Source of the DNA: Saprospiraceae bacterium
GTDB lineage: Bacteria; Bacteroidota; Bacteroidia; Chitinophagales; Saprospiraceae
DNA length: 36,834 nucleotides
Assembly: GCA_015490175.1 (NCBI GenBank)
Contig: WFYJ01000029.1
Span: forward strand, 1-36,834
Direction: 5' to 3'
The notes under the pieces are model-generated. The model ran no database searches, had not been told where the DNA came from, and was given only the letters and a program-made list of their open reading frames with translations. Below, piece by piece: positions 25,974 to 33,957 of the stretch (positions are counted from its first letter, which is position 1; each line of letters opens with the position of its first letter). A program made the translations under genes and the position numbers.

Positions 25974-27461
25974 ATGCAAGGCAAACATCGAATTCTGCCC
26001 CTCGTGGCATTGATGATGGTACTGGTCTTCAGTGCCTGCGATATTTTCAAGCCGGTGCCGCGCGAAGACCGCAGCCGCCGCGGCGACGAAGAGGAAGAGC
26101 TGGGCGAAATCGTAGGCCGGCGCGTCTGGAACCCCGAGACGCAACAGTGGGAGCCGGTGCGTGAAGTGCGCGAGCCGATGGATACCGTCGAGTGGACCGA
26201 GCTGCCGCGCGAGTCTTTTCCGCCCATCGTGTCGCGGCCCGACGTGGTGCAAAATGCCGGTCAGGCATTGCCCGCCGACACCGAACTCAAGGATCGCTAT
26301 GCCGTCGCTTTCCTGTTGCCCTTCATGACCCATCGCAATCCGCCTTCCCGACCCGACATCTATACCCATAGCTACTGGGCCCTGCACTTTTACGCCGGGG
26401 CGCAACTGGCCATCGAAGACCTCGAGGCCGAGCGCGGGGCCGCCCCCCTCGATATTTACGTGTTGGACACCAAGGCATCGAGGGCGGAAATGCGCCGACT
26501 GCTGACCTCCAGCGCCGAGCTGGCCGGTGCCGACCTCATCATTGGCCCCTACCGGTCGGCCAACGTCTCGATGGCGGCCGAATTCGGCAAGCAGCGCGGC
26601 AAGGTGGTGGTATCGCCCTGGGCTGCCGCCAGCGGACTCACCTCCGACAACGAGTATTTCGTGCAGGTGAATCCCTCGCTGGAAACCCATTGCAAGATGC
26701 TGATGCGCCATGCGCTCCAAACGCGTACCGACACCGCCGAAATCGTGGTGGTGGTGCGCGACGAGCCCGACGAGCTGGCGCGCCTCGAGTGGTTCCGCGA
26801 AGCAGCGTGGGAGTTTGCCGGAAGGCGCGACACGGTGCTGTTCCAGGAATTCATCGTGCGCGACACCACTTCCGACTTTCACGAGTTCCAGATCGGTCCC
26901 ATGGTGGCGCCCGAGGGAGAAACCATTTTTCTGGTGCCTTCGTGGTCCAACGAAAACTTCATCTACGCCCTGCTGCGCCAACTGCTCATCGCCCAGCAGC
27001 AAGGCAGCGTGGTTGATGGCGTGGTCAGGCAGCAGCGCCAGGTGCGCGTGTATGGCATGCCCCAATGGGCCGATTTCGAGCGCATCGACGTCAATTTTCT
27101 CGAAAAACTGCAGGTGCACATCTCTTCACCGTTTTACATCGACAAAGAGCGGGACGCGGTCAGGCAGTTTCGGCGTCGCTTTTTCGAAAAGTATGGCGCC
27201 TTGCCGCAGGAGGCGGCCTACTTGGGCTACGACGTGACGCACTACATGTGTGGCATGCTGCTCGACTATGGCACCCGTTTCCAGAAGGTGCTGGATCAGC
27301 ATCCGGATGAGGGCTTGCACATGAAGTTCGAGTTCGAGGCAGTGCCGGCTGCGGAGGCCCCTGCATGGAACGAAAGGCCAGACCGAGTGGACCGCTTCGA
27401 AAACAGGGCGCTGTACCTCCTGCGCTACCACCAATTCCATTTCCAACCGGCAAACGAATGA
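25974..27461 (+). CDS. Lipoprotein with type-1 periplasmic-binding fold (LpoA/LivJ-like)
   Basis: 495 residues. A lipoprotein signal ends at VFSAC (Cys22). A charged linker (about residues 25-95) is followed by a two-lobed periplasmic binding domain: YAVAFLLPFM, GAQLAIEDLEAERG, LLTSSAELAGADLIIGPYRSANV and VVVSPWAAASGLTSDNEYFVQVNPS. In Bacteroidota such proteins are labelled amino-acid ABC transporter substrate-binding proteins, but no permease is near and the ligand is unknown. The adjoining downstream gene trmH overlaps its stop by four bases (ATGA), so expression is coupled. The gap before it (25860-25973) holds an inverted GGCATTTG/CAAATGCC pair containing two copies of the genomic hairpin word. 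Confidence 0.8.
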   Translation: MQGKHRILPLVALMMVLVFSACDIFKPVPREDRSRRGDEEEELGEIVGRRVWNPETQQWEPVREVREPMDTVEWTELPRESFPPIVSRPDVVQNAGQALPADTELKDRYAVAFLLPFMTHRNPPSRPDIYTHSYWALHFYAGAQLAIEDLEAERGAAPLDIYVLDTKASRAEMRRLLTSSAELAGADLIIGPYRSANVSMAAEFGKQRGKVVVSPWAAASGLTSDNEYFVQVNPSLETHCKMLMRHALQTRTDTAEIVVVVRDEPDELARLEWFREAAWEFAGRRDTVLFQEFIVRDTTSDFHEFQIGPMVAPEGETIFLVPSWSNENFIYALLRQLLIAQQQGSVVDGVVRQQRQVRVYGMPQWADFERIDVNFLEKLQVHISSPFYIDKERDAVRQFRRRFFEKYGALPQEAAYLGYDVTHYMCGMLLDYGTRFQKVLDQHPDEGLHMKFEFEAVPAAEAPAWNERPDRVDRFENRALYLLRYHQFHFQPANE

Positions 27462-28096
27462 GGCCCGAACGCTATGAACGCATCCGCTCGGTGGTGGAGC
27501 GCCGTCAGGGCAACCTGACGGTCGTGCTTGAGAACGTGCACGACCCGCACAACATCGGGGCCGTGATGCGCTCCTGTGAGTCGGTGGGGCTGGTCGAGAT
27601 CTTCGTGCTCTATACCGAACCCGAACTCACCGAAGAGCGCCTCACGCTGGGCAAAAAAACCTCGGCGGGCGCGCGCAAGTGGGTGGACGTGAACTACTAC
27701 ACCGACGTGGAGGCCTGCTTTGCGCACGTGCGCAGCAAGTACGACACCGTCCTGGGCACGCACCTCGGCGAGGAAGCCGTGGAGCTCTACGACCTGGACC
27801 TGACCCGGTCGGTGGCGCTGGTGTTTGGCAACGAGCACGCCGGCATCAGCGAGGCGGTGCTGAAGCATTGCGACGGCAACTTCATCATTCCGCAGATGGG
27901 CTTCGTGCAGAGCCTCAATATCAGTGTGGCCTGTGCCGTGACGCTGTACGAAGCGCTGCGGCAGCGCAGGGCGGCCGGTTTTTACGGTCCCGACAATCCG
28001 ACCATGACGGCCGAGCAGCGACAGGCGCTGCTCGAGGAGTACCTGCGCCGCCACGACGTCCGCTCGAAAAACCGGACCGTACCGCGCATCAAGTAG
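27458..28096 (+). CDS. trmH: tRNA (guanosine(18)-2'-O)-methyltransferase
   Basis: 212 residues of the SPOUT family. Motif 1 is NVHDPHNIGAVMRSCESVG, motif 2 is LVFGNEHAGIS and motif 3 is IIPQMGFVQSLNISVACAV, with the catalytic arginine in MRSC. A C-terminal helical tail (residues about 175-212) matches TrmH rather than the rRNA-acting RlmB. It methylates the ribose of G18 in tRNA. The start at 27458 overlaps the previous stop; longer in-frame starts would overlap the lipoprotein gene by about 90 bases. Confidence 0.93.
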   Translation: MRPERYERIRSVVERRQGNLTVVLENVHDPHNIGAVMRSCESVGLVEIFVLYTEPELTEERLTLGKKTSAGARKWVDVNYYTDVEACFAHVRSKYDTVLGTHLGEEAVELYDLDLTRSVALVFGNEHAGISEAVLKHCDGNFIIPQMGFVQSLNISVACAVTLYEALRQRRAAGFYGPDNPTMTAEQRQALLEEYLRRHDVRSKNRTVPRIK

Positions 28097-28177
28097 GGTG
28101 GTAAATATATGAAAATCAGCATCTTACCTGCGGGTGCTCTGTGTGACTGTTTGCATCAAGCTCAAAATCCAATCGCA

Positions 28178-28699
28178 ATGAAGCAGATTTTTCAGAAAGG
28201 CCTGTTTGCCGGATTCTTTTTACTGGCCGGCCTGGGCAGCCTGACGGCACAGAACAAGTTTGGCGTGTTGAACGCGCAGGCCCTGCTGGCCGAACACCCC
28301 GACATTCAGGCCGCTGACAAGCAGCTCGAGGCCTACTACAACCAGCTCGTGGAGCAGGGCAAGCAGAAGGCCGCAGCATTTGAAAAGGCGTATGTGGAAT
28401 TCATGCAGCAGATGCAGGCGGGTGAGCTGGCGCCGGCCCAGGCCGAGCAAAAGCAGGCCGAGCTGACACGGCAGCAGCAGGAGCTGCAGGCCCTGCAGGC
28501 CGAGATCGCCCGGAAGGTCGAGGCGCGCCGGCAGGAGCTGTACGCGCCGGTGCTCGAGAAAGTGCAGGAAGCCATCGAAGCGGTAGGCAAGGAGCAAGGG
28601 TTCACCTTTATTTTCGATACGAGCACCTACCTCGCCGTGCTTTTTGCCGACGAGGCGACCGACGTGTCGGCGGCTGTGCGCGCCAGGCTCGGCCTCTGA
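28178..28699 (+). CDS. OmpH/Skp family periplasmic chaperone
   Basis: 173 residues. A signal peptide (MKQIFQKGLFAGFFLLAGLG, cleavage near LTAQ) is followed by the OmpH pattern: FGVLNAQALLAEHPD, a long Gln/Glu/Lys/Ala-rich coiled coil (about residues 40-130), and a C-terminal strand FTFIFDTSTYLAVLF. The family binds unfolded outer-membrane proteins in the periplasm. The start at 28178 is chosen for the signal peptide; the in-frame ATG at 28109 adds 23 residues without family support. It ends back to back with the convergent M50 gene. Confidence 0.9.
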   Translation: MKQIFQKGLFAGFFLLAGLGSLTAQNKFGVLNAQALLAEHPDIQAADKQLEAYYNQLVEQGKQKAAAFEKAYVEFMQQMQAGELAPAQAEQKQAELTRQQQELQALQAEIARKVEARRQELYAPVLEKVQEAIEAVGKEQGFTFIFDTSTYLAVLFADEATDVSAAVRARLGL

Positions 28700-29809
28700 T
28701 CAGGTGCGCGCAAAGAGCCGACCCAGCTTCCTGGCCCGTGCCAGCTCGAGCACGCCGCGCATGATGCCGGCATCCACCACGGGCATCAGGTCGAGCCGGT
28801 GTTGTTCCATTTGGCGAATGGCCTCAGACAATGGCGTTTCCGAGGCGAGCGGGGCCGGGATGCGTCGTCCCAGCTCGCCCACGGGCATTTGCTCGGGCTT
28901 GCCTGCGGCCAGGTGCTCCAGCAATGCGTCTTCACCCACCACCAGGCTGGGTCGGCCCTGCTCGTCGAGCAGGACGAACCCCTGTTCGCCGTTTTGCGTC
29001 ATCAGTTGCAGGGCCAGCCCCACCGGATCAGAAGGCGCCAGCAAAGTGTACCGCCGGCGCATGACGTCATTTACCGACACGGAAGAAAGCATCTGGCTGT
29101 CGCGCACGAATTGATATTCCCGGGAAGCAGTGTGGAAGACGAATACGGCAATCAGCCCGAGGATCAGGTCGAAGTGGAGAAAGGCCAGCAGAAGCAGCAG
29201 CAAAGCGATGCCCTGGCCCATCCAGGCGGCAATGCGCGTGGCCCTCACGCGCGACCACCACAAGGACAGCAGGGCGCGCACGACGCGGCCCCCGTCGAGC
29301 GGAAAGGCGGGCAACATGTTGAACGCCGCCACGAACAGGTTGGTGAAAGCCAGCGCAGGCAGAAAGTTGCGGCTGTACAGAAACAGCGCACCCGAAGGAT
29401 GCGCCAGCGTCATGAGGGCATCGCTCACCCACAGGCCGCGTTGCCAGCTCAGCCAGCCCCACAACACGGCGGCCACCGCGATATTGACCAATGGGCCTGC
29501 AATGGCCACAAGGAATTCTTGCAGCGGCCGCTCCGGAATGCGGTCGAGGCGCGCCACGCCGCCGATGGGCAGCAGCGTGATGTCGTGTGTGCGTATGCCG
29601 AAACGCCGGGCCATGAGGGCATGACCAAACTCGTGCAGCACCACGCACACGAACAGCGCCAGCATGAACAGCCCCAGCCATCCGGCCGACGACAGGCCCA
29701 TGCCGCTGCTCCAGCCGATCCAGGCCACCCACACAAACAGCAGGAAAAAGGACCAGTGCACTTGCACCGGTATGCCGAAAAGGCGGATGAGCTGAATGGT
29801 GCCGCGCAT
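28700..29809 (-). CDS. Site-2 protease family (M50) protein with CBS domains
   Basis: 369 residues. Multiple membrane segments carry the zinc site HEFGH (residues 59-63) and the second motif NMLPAFPLDGGRVVRALL. The C-terminal 120 residues form two CBS-like repeats (SVNDVMRRRYTLLAPSDPV and LSEAIRQMEQHRLDLMPVVD). This is the SpoIVFB-like subgroup of intramembrane proteases, in which CBS domains sense adenylates. It probably cleaves a membrane-bound regulator. The start at 29809 (MRGTIQLIRLFGIPVQVHW) fits the family. It lies after the terminator of the acyl-CoA dehydrogenase gene on the same strand. Confidence 0.92.
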   Translation of the reverse strand: MRGTIQLIRLFGIPVQVHWSFFLLFVWVAWIGWSSGMGLSSAGWLGLFMLALFVCVVLHEFGHALMARRFGIRTHDITLLPIGGVARLDRIPERPLQEFLVAIAGPLVNIAVAAVLWGWLSWQRGLWVSDALMTLAHPSGALFLYSRNFLPALAFTNLFVAAFNMLPAFPLDGGRVVRALLSLWWSRVRATRIAAWMGQGIALLLLLLAFLHFDLILGLIAVFVFHTASREYQFVRDSQMLSSVSVNDVMRRRYTLLAPSDPVGLALQLMTQNGEQGFVLLDEQGRPSLVVGEDALLEHLAAGKPEQMPVGELGRRIPAPLASETPLSEAIRQMEQHRLDLMPVVDAGIMRGVLELARARKLGRLFART

Positions 29810-29964
29810 GAAAAGCGTATTTTCTGAATGACGTTTGCCCGGAAAACCCGGCCGGGCGCGGGCAGCGGATTCCTTGCGAAAGTAAAGAAGGCAATTTGCC
29901 AACAAAGGGCAGTGCCCTGCGGTTGCCATTTTTCGGCAATCATTCAAATGGACCGGAAAAGAAA

Positions 29965-29992
29965 GCCGCTGCATCCATGCCGATGCAGCGGC
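29965..29992. terminator. Bidirectional terminator hairpin
   Basis: GCCGCTGCATC pairs perfectly with GATGCAGCGGC around CATGCC. T-rich sequence follows on both strands (GGGTCTTTTTT on plus, TTTCTTTTCC on minus). It lies 30 bases after the acyl-CoA dehydrogenase stop and most likely ends that gene. Confidence 0.85.
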
Positions 29993-30022
29993 GGGTCTTT
30001 TTTGCCGAAAGGCGGAGTGCAT

Positions 30023-31210
30023 TCACGCTGTCTGCTCCCAGGCAGCGCCGAAAAGCGGCACGTAGAGCTGCCCTTTGAGGATGTTGCGCGCGATGACGAG
30101 GCGCTGGATCTCGTTGGTGCCTTCGTAAATCTGCGTGATCTTGGCGTCGCGCATGAGGCGCTCCACGTGGTATTCGCGCACGTAGCCGTAACCGCCGTGG
30201 ATCTGTACGGCTTCGACGGTGTGGCGCATGGCCACGTCGGAGGCGAACATCTTGGCCATGGCCGCGGCCGCGGAGTAGGGCAGGCCCTGGTCTTTGAGCC
30301 AGGCGGCGCGATAGACGAGCATGCGGGCCGCCTCGATCTCGGTGGCCATGTCGGCCAGCTTGAAGGCGATGGCCTGATGCGCGCTGATGGGCTTGCCGAA
30401 GGCCTTGCGCTCTTTCGAGTAGACGAGGGCGCGCTCGTAGGCGCCGGCCGCGATGCCGAGGGCCTGCGCCGCGATGCCGATGCGGCCGCCGTCGAGGGTC
30501 TGCATGGCAAACTTGAAGCCGAAGCCTTCCTCGGCGATGCGGTTTTTCTTGGGCACCACCACGTCCTGGTACATGATGGAGCAGGTGTCGGAAGCGCGGA
30601 TGCCGAGCTTGTCCTCTTTGGGGCCGATGGTCACGCCCGGCCAGTCGCTTTCCACGATGAGGGTGTTGATGCCGCGATGGCGCAGCTCGGGATGGGTCTG
30701 CGCCATGACCAGGTGCACCTTCGAGGTAGAGCCGTTGGTGATCCAGTTCTTGGTGCCGTTGAGCAGGTAATGGTCGCCGCGGTCTTCGGCCGTGGTGCGC
30801 TGGCTGGTGGCGTCGCTGCCCGCTTCGGGCTCCGAAAGGCAGAACGAACCGATCCATTCGCCCGTGGCCAGTTTGGTCAGATACTTTTGCTTTTGCTCCT
30901 CGGTGCCGTAGGCTTCCAGGCCCCAGCACACCAGCGAGTTGTTGACCGACATGATGACGGCACAGGAGGGATCCACCTTGGAAATTTCTTCCATGGCCAG
31001 CACGTACGACAGCGTATCCATGCCGCCGCCGCCATACTCGGGGCTGACCATCATGCCCATGAAGCCCAGCTCGGCCATCATGCGCACCTGCTCGGTCGGA
31101 AACTCGGCCTTGATATCGCGTTCGATGACGCCGGGTAAAAGCTCATTCTGAGCAAAATCGCGGGCCGCTTCCTTGACGGCCTGCTGTTCTTCAGTCAGTG
31201 AGAAATACAT
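30023..31210 (-). CDS. Acyl-CoA dehydrogenase
   Basis: 395 residues, full length for the family. FAD- and substrate-binding blocks are CLSEPEAGSDA and NGTKNWITNG. The catalytic glutamate is in IYEGTNEIQRLVIARNIL near the C terminus. It resembles short/branched-chain and butyryl-type enzymes, but the chain length preference cannot be read. It oxidises acyl-CoA to enoyl-CoA with electrons passed to ETF. No beta-oxidation partner is adjacent. A GATATTTG box (31261-31268, minus) about 50 bases upstream is a weak promoter candidate. Confidence 0.95.
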   Translation of the reverse strand: MYFSLTEEQQAVKEAARDFAQNELLPGVIERDIKAEFPTEQVRMMAELGFMGMMVSPEYGGGGMDTLSYVLAMEEISKVDPSCAVIMSVNNSLVCWGLEAYGTEEQKQKYLTKLATGEWIGSFCLSEPEAGSDATSQRTTAEDRGDHYLLNGTKNWITNGSTSKVHLVMAQTHPELRHRGINTLIVESDWPGVTIGPKEDKLGIRASDTCSIMYQDVVVPKKNRIAEEGFGFKFAMQTLDGGRIGIAAQALGIAAGAYERALVYSKERKAFGKPISAHQAIAFKLADMATEIEAARMLVYRAAWLKDQGLPYSAAAAMAKMFASDVAMRHTVEAVQIHGGYGYVREYHVERLMRDAKITQIYEGTNEIQRLVIARNILKGQLYVPLFGAAWEQTA

Positions 31211-31386
31211 GGTCTGGTTATTTGGTTAAACGTCTGGCAGGGCTTGCGCCAAAAGCAGCGCAAATATCCTGATTTTGCGGGCAAAATGCCGCTGCCATTT
31301 CTCATGGCTTTACAGTTATGTGGTAGCCTGAAACAGTGTGCTGTGTTTCAGTGGTTTGTGTGCACAGGTGGGGAGGAGCCGCCTCC

Positions 31387-31689
31387 TCAAACTTCTTCCA
31401 GAATGGTGCGGAAGGCCACGTATTTGTCCTTGAAGCGCTCGGCATGTTCGCGCTGCAGGCGCGGCGCTTCGGTCTCCTGGTAGCGCGCCAGGGTGTCGAG
31501 GTCCTTGCAGGTGTACTGGATGGCATAGGTGATGCCCTGGTGGTCGTCGTGGCCGTAGAGGTGCAGCAGCTTGTAGCTTTCGAAATATCCGGTAGCCATC
31601 ACGTCGGGGATGTGCACCTGACGCATCCATTCGAGCCATTCCTCGGCCACGTCGTGGTCCACTTTTACCGTCACATTGTAGATGATCAT
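31387..31689 (-). CDS. DUF4286 family protein
   Basis: 100 residues that match the Bacteroidota DUF4286 family: MIIYNVTVKVDHDVAEEWLEWM at the N terminus, then HIPDVMATGYFESYKLLHL and ITYAIQYTCKDLDTLARYQ. The fold is expected to be a small ferredoxin-like barrel, and the function is unknown. The start at 31689 is chosen because the family begins there. Longer in-frame starts run through repeat DNA. The palindromic word TTTGGCGAAAGCC lies about 25 bases upstream of the start. Confidence 0.85.
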   Translation of the reverse strand: MIIYNVTVKVDHDVAEEWLEWMRQVHIPDVMATGYFESYKLLHLYGHDDHQGITYAIQYTCKDLDTLARYQETEAPRLQREHAERFKDKYVAFRTILEEV

Positions 31690-31832
31690 GTGGTCTTGAT
31701 TTTTTTTGATTCGGCTTTCGCCAAATGCTACCCGGTGGCAAAGGTGCGAAATGGGGGGCATCTGTCTGGCGTGTGGCTTCGGTGGGCAAGCCCTGTGACG
31801 GGCCGGAAACGAGCACACTGAAAAAAGTCCGT

Positions 31833-32045
31833 AACAACCCCGAGTTTCGGGGCAAGCAGTGACAACCCCGAAAATCGGGGCAGGCAGTGACGCGTGACGC
31901 GTGTCAACTATAGATAACACACTGATTTAAAATAAAAAATACATTGCGAATCGTTGCGTCCCCGACTTGTGTCGGAGCCTGCCCCGGCTCGCCGGGGACA
32001 GGCTGTTGCGTTCCCGACTGGCCGTCGGGACAAGCTGTTGCGCGA
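31833..32045. repeat. Cluster of REP-like palindromes
   Basis: Two 28-base units in tandem (31833-31860 and 31862-31889) each carry a CCCCGA...TCGGGG hairpin and end in CAGTG. Then come GTGACGCGTGACGCGTGTC and, from about 31954, units of TTGCGT + CCCGAC...GTCGG(G) palindromes separated by CTGCCCCGGCTCGCCGGGGACAGG-type palindromes, ending AAGCTGTTGCGCG. The pattern resembles REP or BIME elements. No TnpA-REP transposase gene is in the window. Confidence 0.75.
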
Positions 32046-32080
32046 GATTTTGGGTTTTTTCAGGGGACTCAGAAACGAAA

Positions 32081-32109
32081 TAGTCAGGGATAAAAGACAT
32101 CCCTGACTA
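32081..32109 (-). terminator. Perfect 11-bp terminator-like hairpin
   Basis: TAGTCAGGGAT pairs perfectly with ATCCCTGACTA around a 7-base loop. On the minus strand it lies 58 bases after the stop of the frameshifted membrane gene and is followed by a T-rich TTTCGTTTCTGAG. It also has T-rich DNA on the far side, so direction is not certain. Confidence 0.6.
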
Positions 32110-32166
32110 CCCACACCTGCAGCAAGGCAACGCTACAGGCTTCCCGACGGGTGTGCTGTGCCGGCT

Positions 32167-32647
32167 TCAGGCGGCGATGAGTCCGCCGATCAGGCCAATC
32201 AGCAAGAGGGCGAGGTATATCGCCAGCAACATCACGAAAATGCCGTTGACCACCAGTCCGACCACCGTGAGCGGATCGTCGGGATAGGCGCGTCTGGCCT
32301 TTCGGGCCAGCACGTAGCCCGCAATGAAGCACCCGAGGCCGGCCGTGGCCAGCACGCCCACCTTGCTCAGGGCTGCCAGCAGATACAGCAACAGACCGGC
32401 GCCGGCCAGCACGACGGACCATAACCCGTGCTCATTGTCTGCTGCAAGGCGGGGTTTTTGGTGCTTTTGTAGCGTTGCGCAACGCCTTTTTCTTGGCCAG
32501 CCGCACTGGCAGCGGGTCTTCCCTGGACGGTTGCAATACCTGCATCAGTTTGTTGGAAGGTGCCGAGTTGACAGCCTGTGCCGATGGAGAAAGCCAGTTT
32601 CCCCCTGCAAGGCACACCAGAAAGAGTACAAATGTAAAGGGTCTCAT
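32167..32647 (-). pseudogene. Small exported membrane protein, frameshifted (paralogue of 33231-33704)
   Basis: The N-terminal part (from 32647, MRPFTFVLFLVCLAGGNWL...) has a signal peptide, then SNKLMQVLQPSREDPLPVRLAKKKALR. It parallels WEQLLEPSRGDGITMRILKKKMKRKLR of the neighbour. The C-terminal part, read one base over, gives NEHGLWSVVLAGAGLLLY... and PDDPLTVVGLVVNGIFVMLLA, parallel to NRNGFWSVMAG... and DPNITLSIVGLVLNGIVLAF. The frames join at a CAAAAACCCCG run (32452-32462), so one extra A or C explains the break. It could be a true pseudogene, a sequencing error or a programmed shift. Three membrane segments with a DUF4190-like end are predicted. Function unknown. Confidence 0.7.
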
Positions 32648-33230
32648 GTGTGCTGTTTTTGAAAAGGTCAGGAAATCACTGAGAAGGTGTGCCAAAATCA
32701 GGCGCGAAGGACAGTCGGGTGGTGAAAGGAATGTTAAACTCTCCCCGCCTTCCTGGTTGCAGTGTTAAAATTGTTTGTAACAAGCTGTTACAGCGCCGTC
32801 GAATGAAGTTGCGTGCAGAAATATTGTGCATGGCGGCGGTCACGCGACAGGCAGTGACACAGTTGAGCGGGGCCTTGGCCCCAGGTTGAGACCGCCGGTC
32901 GTGCGCTTGGCCGCACGACCGGCGCCTGTTGAGACAAGCGCCGCCCCGCGGGGCGGCGCTTGATGTTTGTTTTGTTTTTGCTTGAAAAGTCCGGGAGCAG
33001 CATGTCATGCAACCCCAATCGCCGGAGGCGTAATAGCGCCCACTGTCATAAGGTGTGTGGACTTGAAAACTGCGCGCTGCGTAAGGCTGCGGCCAGAGGC
33101 TGCGGTTGCAATGGGTGAGGATTCAGGGAAGCAAGGAACCGGTGTTTTGATACAAACAACCGATAGTCAGAGTGAAAAAACTCAAGGTTCCTCGCTGGAC
33201 GCGCAACTGTTTGGCAGTGGACGCTGTGCG
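32648..33230. other. 580-bp gap with tandem GC-rich hairpins and repeat modules
   Basis: No convincing gene. Two strong hairpins follow each other: 32893-32924 (13-bp stem, CGCCGGTCGTGCG / CGCACGACCGGCG, loop of 6) and 32936-32961 (AAGCGCCGCCC / GGGCGGCGCTT). Then comes TGATGTTTGTTTTGTTTTTG, a T-rich tract on the plus strand. They could be a terminator pair or the end of a small RNA; no upstream plus-strand gene needs a terminator here. From about 33060 to 33190 the gap holds the CTGCG/GAGGCTGCGGTT, GGGTGAGGATTCAGG, CAAGGAACCG and AACTCAAGG repeat words. Confidence 0.6.
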
Positions 33231-33704
33231 CTATCCCCCACACGTGGCGAAAAGGGCCACCACGAGCAACATGACGTAGAGGTAAAACGCCAGCACGATG
33301 CCGTTGAGCACCAACCCGACGATCGAGAGGGTGATGTTTGGATCGCGGCTCAGTCCGCGGAAGCCCAGGCCGATGCCGACGAGCACGGTGGCGAGCGCGA
33401 GAATGAAAAATATGGATGCCTCGGTGGAGGCCATGAGCGCCGTAAAGAGCACCGATGCCAGTCCGGCCATTACCGACCAGAAGCCGTTCCGGTTGGCCAC
33501 CGGTGCCGCCGCTGCAGCCCGCGCCTTGCGCAGCTTGCGCTTCATCTTTTTCTTCAGTATGCGCATCGTGATGCCGTCGCCCCGGGAGGGCTCGAGCAGT
33601 TGTTCCCAGGCCGGGCGTGCGCTGTGCACGGCGTAGCTTTTGCCGAAAGGCATGCCTGCGCAAAAGGTCAACAGGGCGGTCAGCAGGAAAATTTTCAGGT
33701 TCAT
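33231..33704 (-). CDS. Small exported membrane protein (DUF4190-like C terminus)
   Basis: 157 residues: signal peptide (MNLKIFLLTALLTFCAGMPFG, cleavage near SYA), a stretch ending in WEQLLEPSRGDGITMRILKK, a very basic segment KKKMKRKLRKARAAAAA (about residues 51-67), then three membrane helices. The last is IVGLVLNGIVLAFYLYVMLLVVALF, similar to DUF4190-type segments. It is a paralogue of the frameshifted gene at 32167-32647. Function unknown. The start at 33704 is the only ATG that gives a signal peptide. One copy of the genomic word (33640-33652) lies in its signal-peptide codons. Confidence 0.75.
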   Translation of the reverse strand: MNLKIFLLTALLTFCAGMPFGKSYAVHSARPAWEQLLEPSRGDGITMRILKKKMKRKLRKARAAAAAPVANRNGFWSVMAGLASVLFTALMASTEASIFFILALATVLVGIGLGFRGLSRDPNITLSIVGLVLNGIVLAFYLYVMLLVVALFATCGG

Positions 33705-33871
33705 GGTTACATTTTTGGTGAACAAACCACTGCATGAGCATACATGCTGCAAATTGGTGATTTTTCTGCTTTTCTGCACCGCCGCGTTACTTGAATCGAA
33801 CAGCAAGAGTGGTACTGCCTTTTCGAACGCGCGAGGTGGAGCCGGCGCTTCCCGAACGGAGGCGGGTGCCG

Positions 33872-33904
33872 TTTGCAAAGGAGGGTGCGTGCAAGCTACC
33901 TTTG
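33872..33904 (+). promoter_or_regulatory. Promoter of pcrA
   Basis: TTTG (33872-33875), a 21-base spacer and TACCTTTG (33897-33904) give a full Bacteroidota promoter. The start codon is at 33958, so the leader is about 47 bases. The leader begins with the perfect hairpin TTTGCC-GAAA-GGCAAA (33912-33927). Confidence 0.8.
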
Positions 33905-33911
33905 CGCACCA

Positions 33912-33924
33912 TTTGCCGAAAGGC
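33912..33924 (+). repeat. Dispersed 13-mer TTTGCCGAAAGGC (reference copy)
   Basis: One of seven exact copies in the window: 1481-1493 (+), 2563-2575 (-), 16064-16076 (+), 20784-20796 (-), 30001-30013 (+), 33640-33652 (+) and here. The variant TTTGGCGAAAGCC occurs at 22940-22952 (+), 25888-25900 (-) and 31713-31725 (-). One-base variants are at 25867-25879 and 26814-26826. The word folds as a short stem with a GAAA loop. Copies lie in genes in different frames and in gaps. Confidence 0.9.
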
Positions 33925-33957
33925 AAAAAAGATGAGACCTGAAAAACAAAGCCCGGC

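Larger units (their letters stand above)
31690..32166. other. Non-coding gap between DUF4286 and the frameshifted membrane gene
   Basis: No gene is seen in these 477 bases. The part next to DUF4286 holds the word TTTGGCGAAAGCC (31713-31725, minus) and CACCTTTG (31739-31746, minus), one base off a -7 box. The middle is a REP-like palindrome cluster (31833-32045). The far end holds a terminator hairpin (32081-32109). TATAGATAACACACTG near 31909 is AT-rich but has no clear promoter pattern. Confidence 0.7.

Noticed and set aside
24240-27119. Very long minus-strand frame of 959 codons opposite guaA and the lipoprotein gene
   Set aside because: Its composition (His, Asp and Val rich) is that of GC-rich antisense sequence, and both real genes on the plus strand have complete motifs.
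31328-31351. CTGAAACA/TGTTTCAG hairpin as terminator after DUF4286
   Set aside because: An 8-bp perfect stem is present, but no T-run follows on the minus strand.
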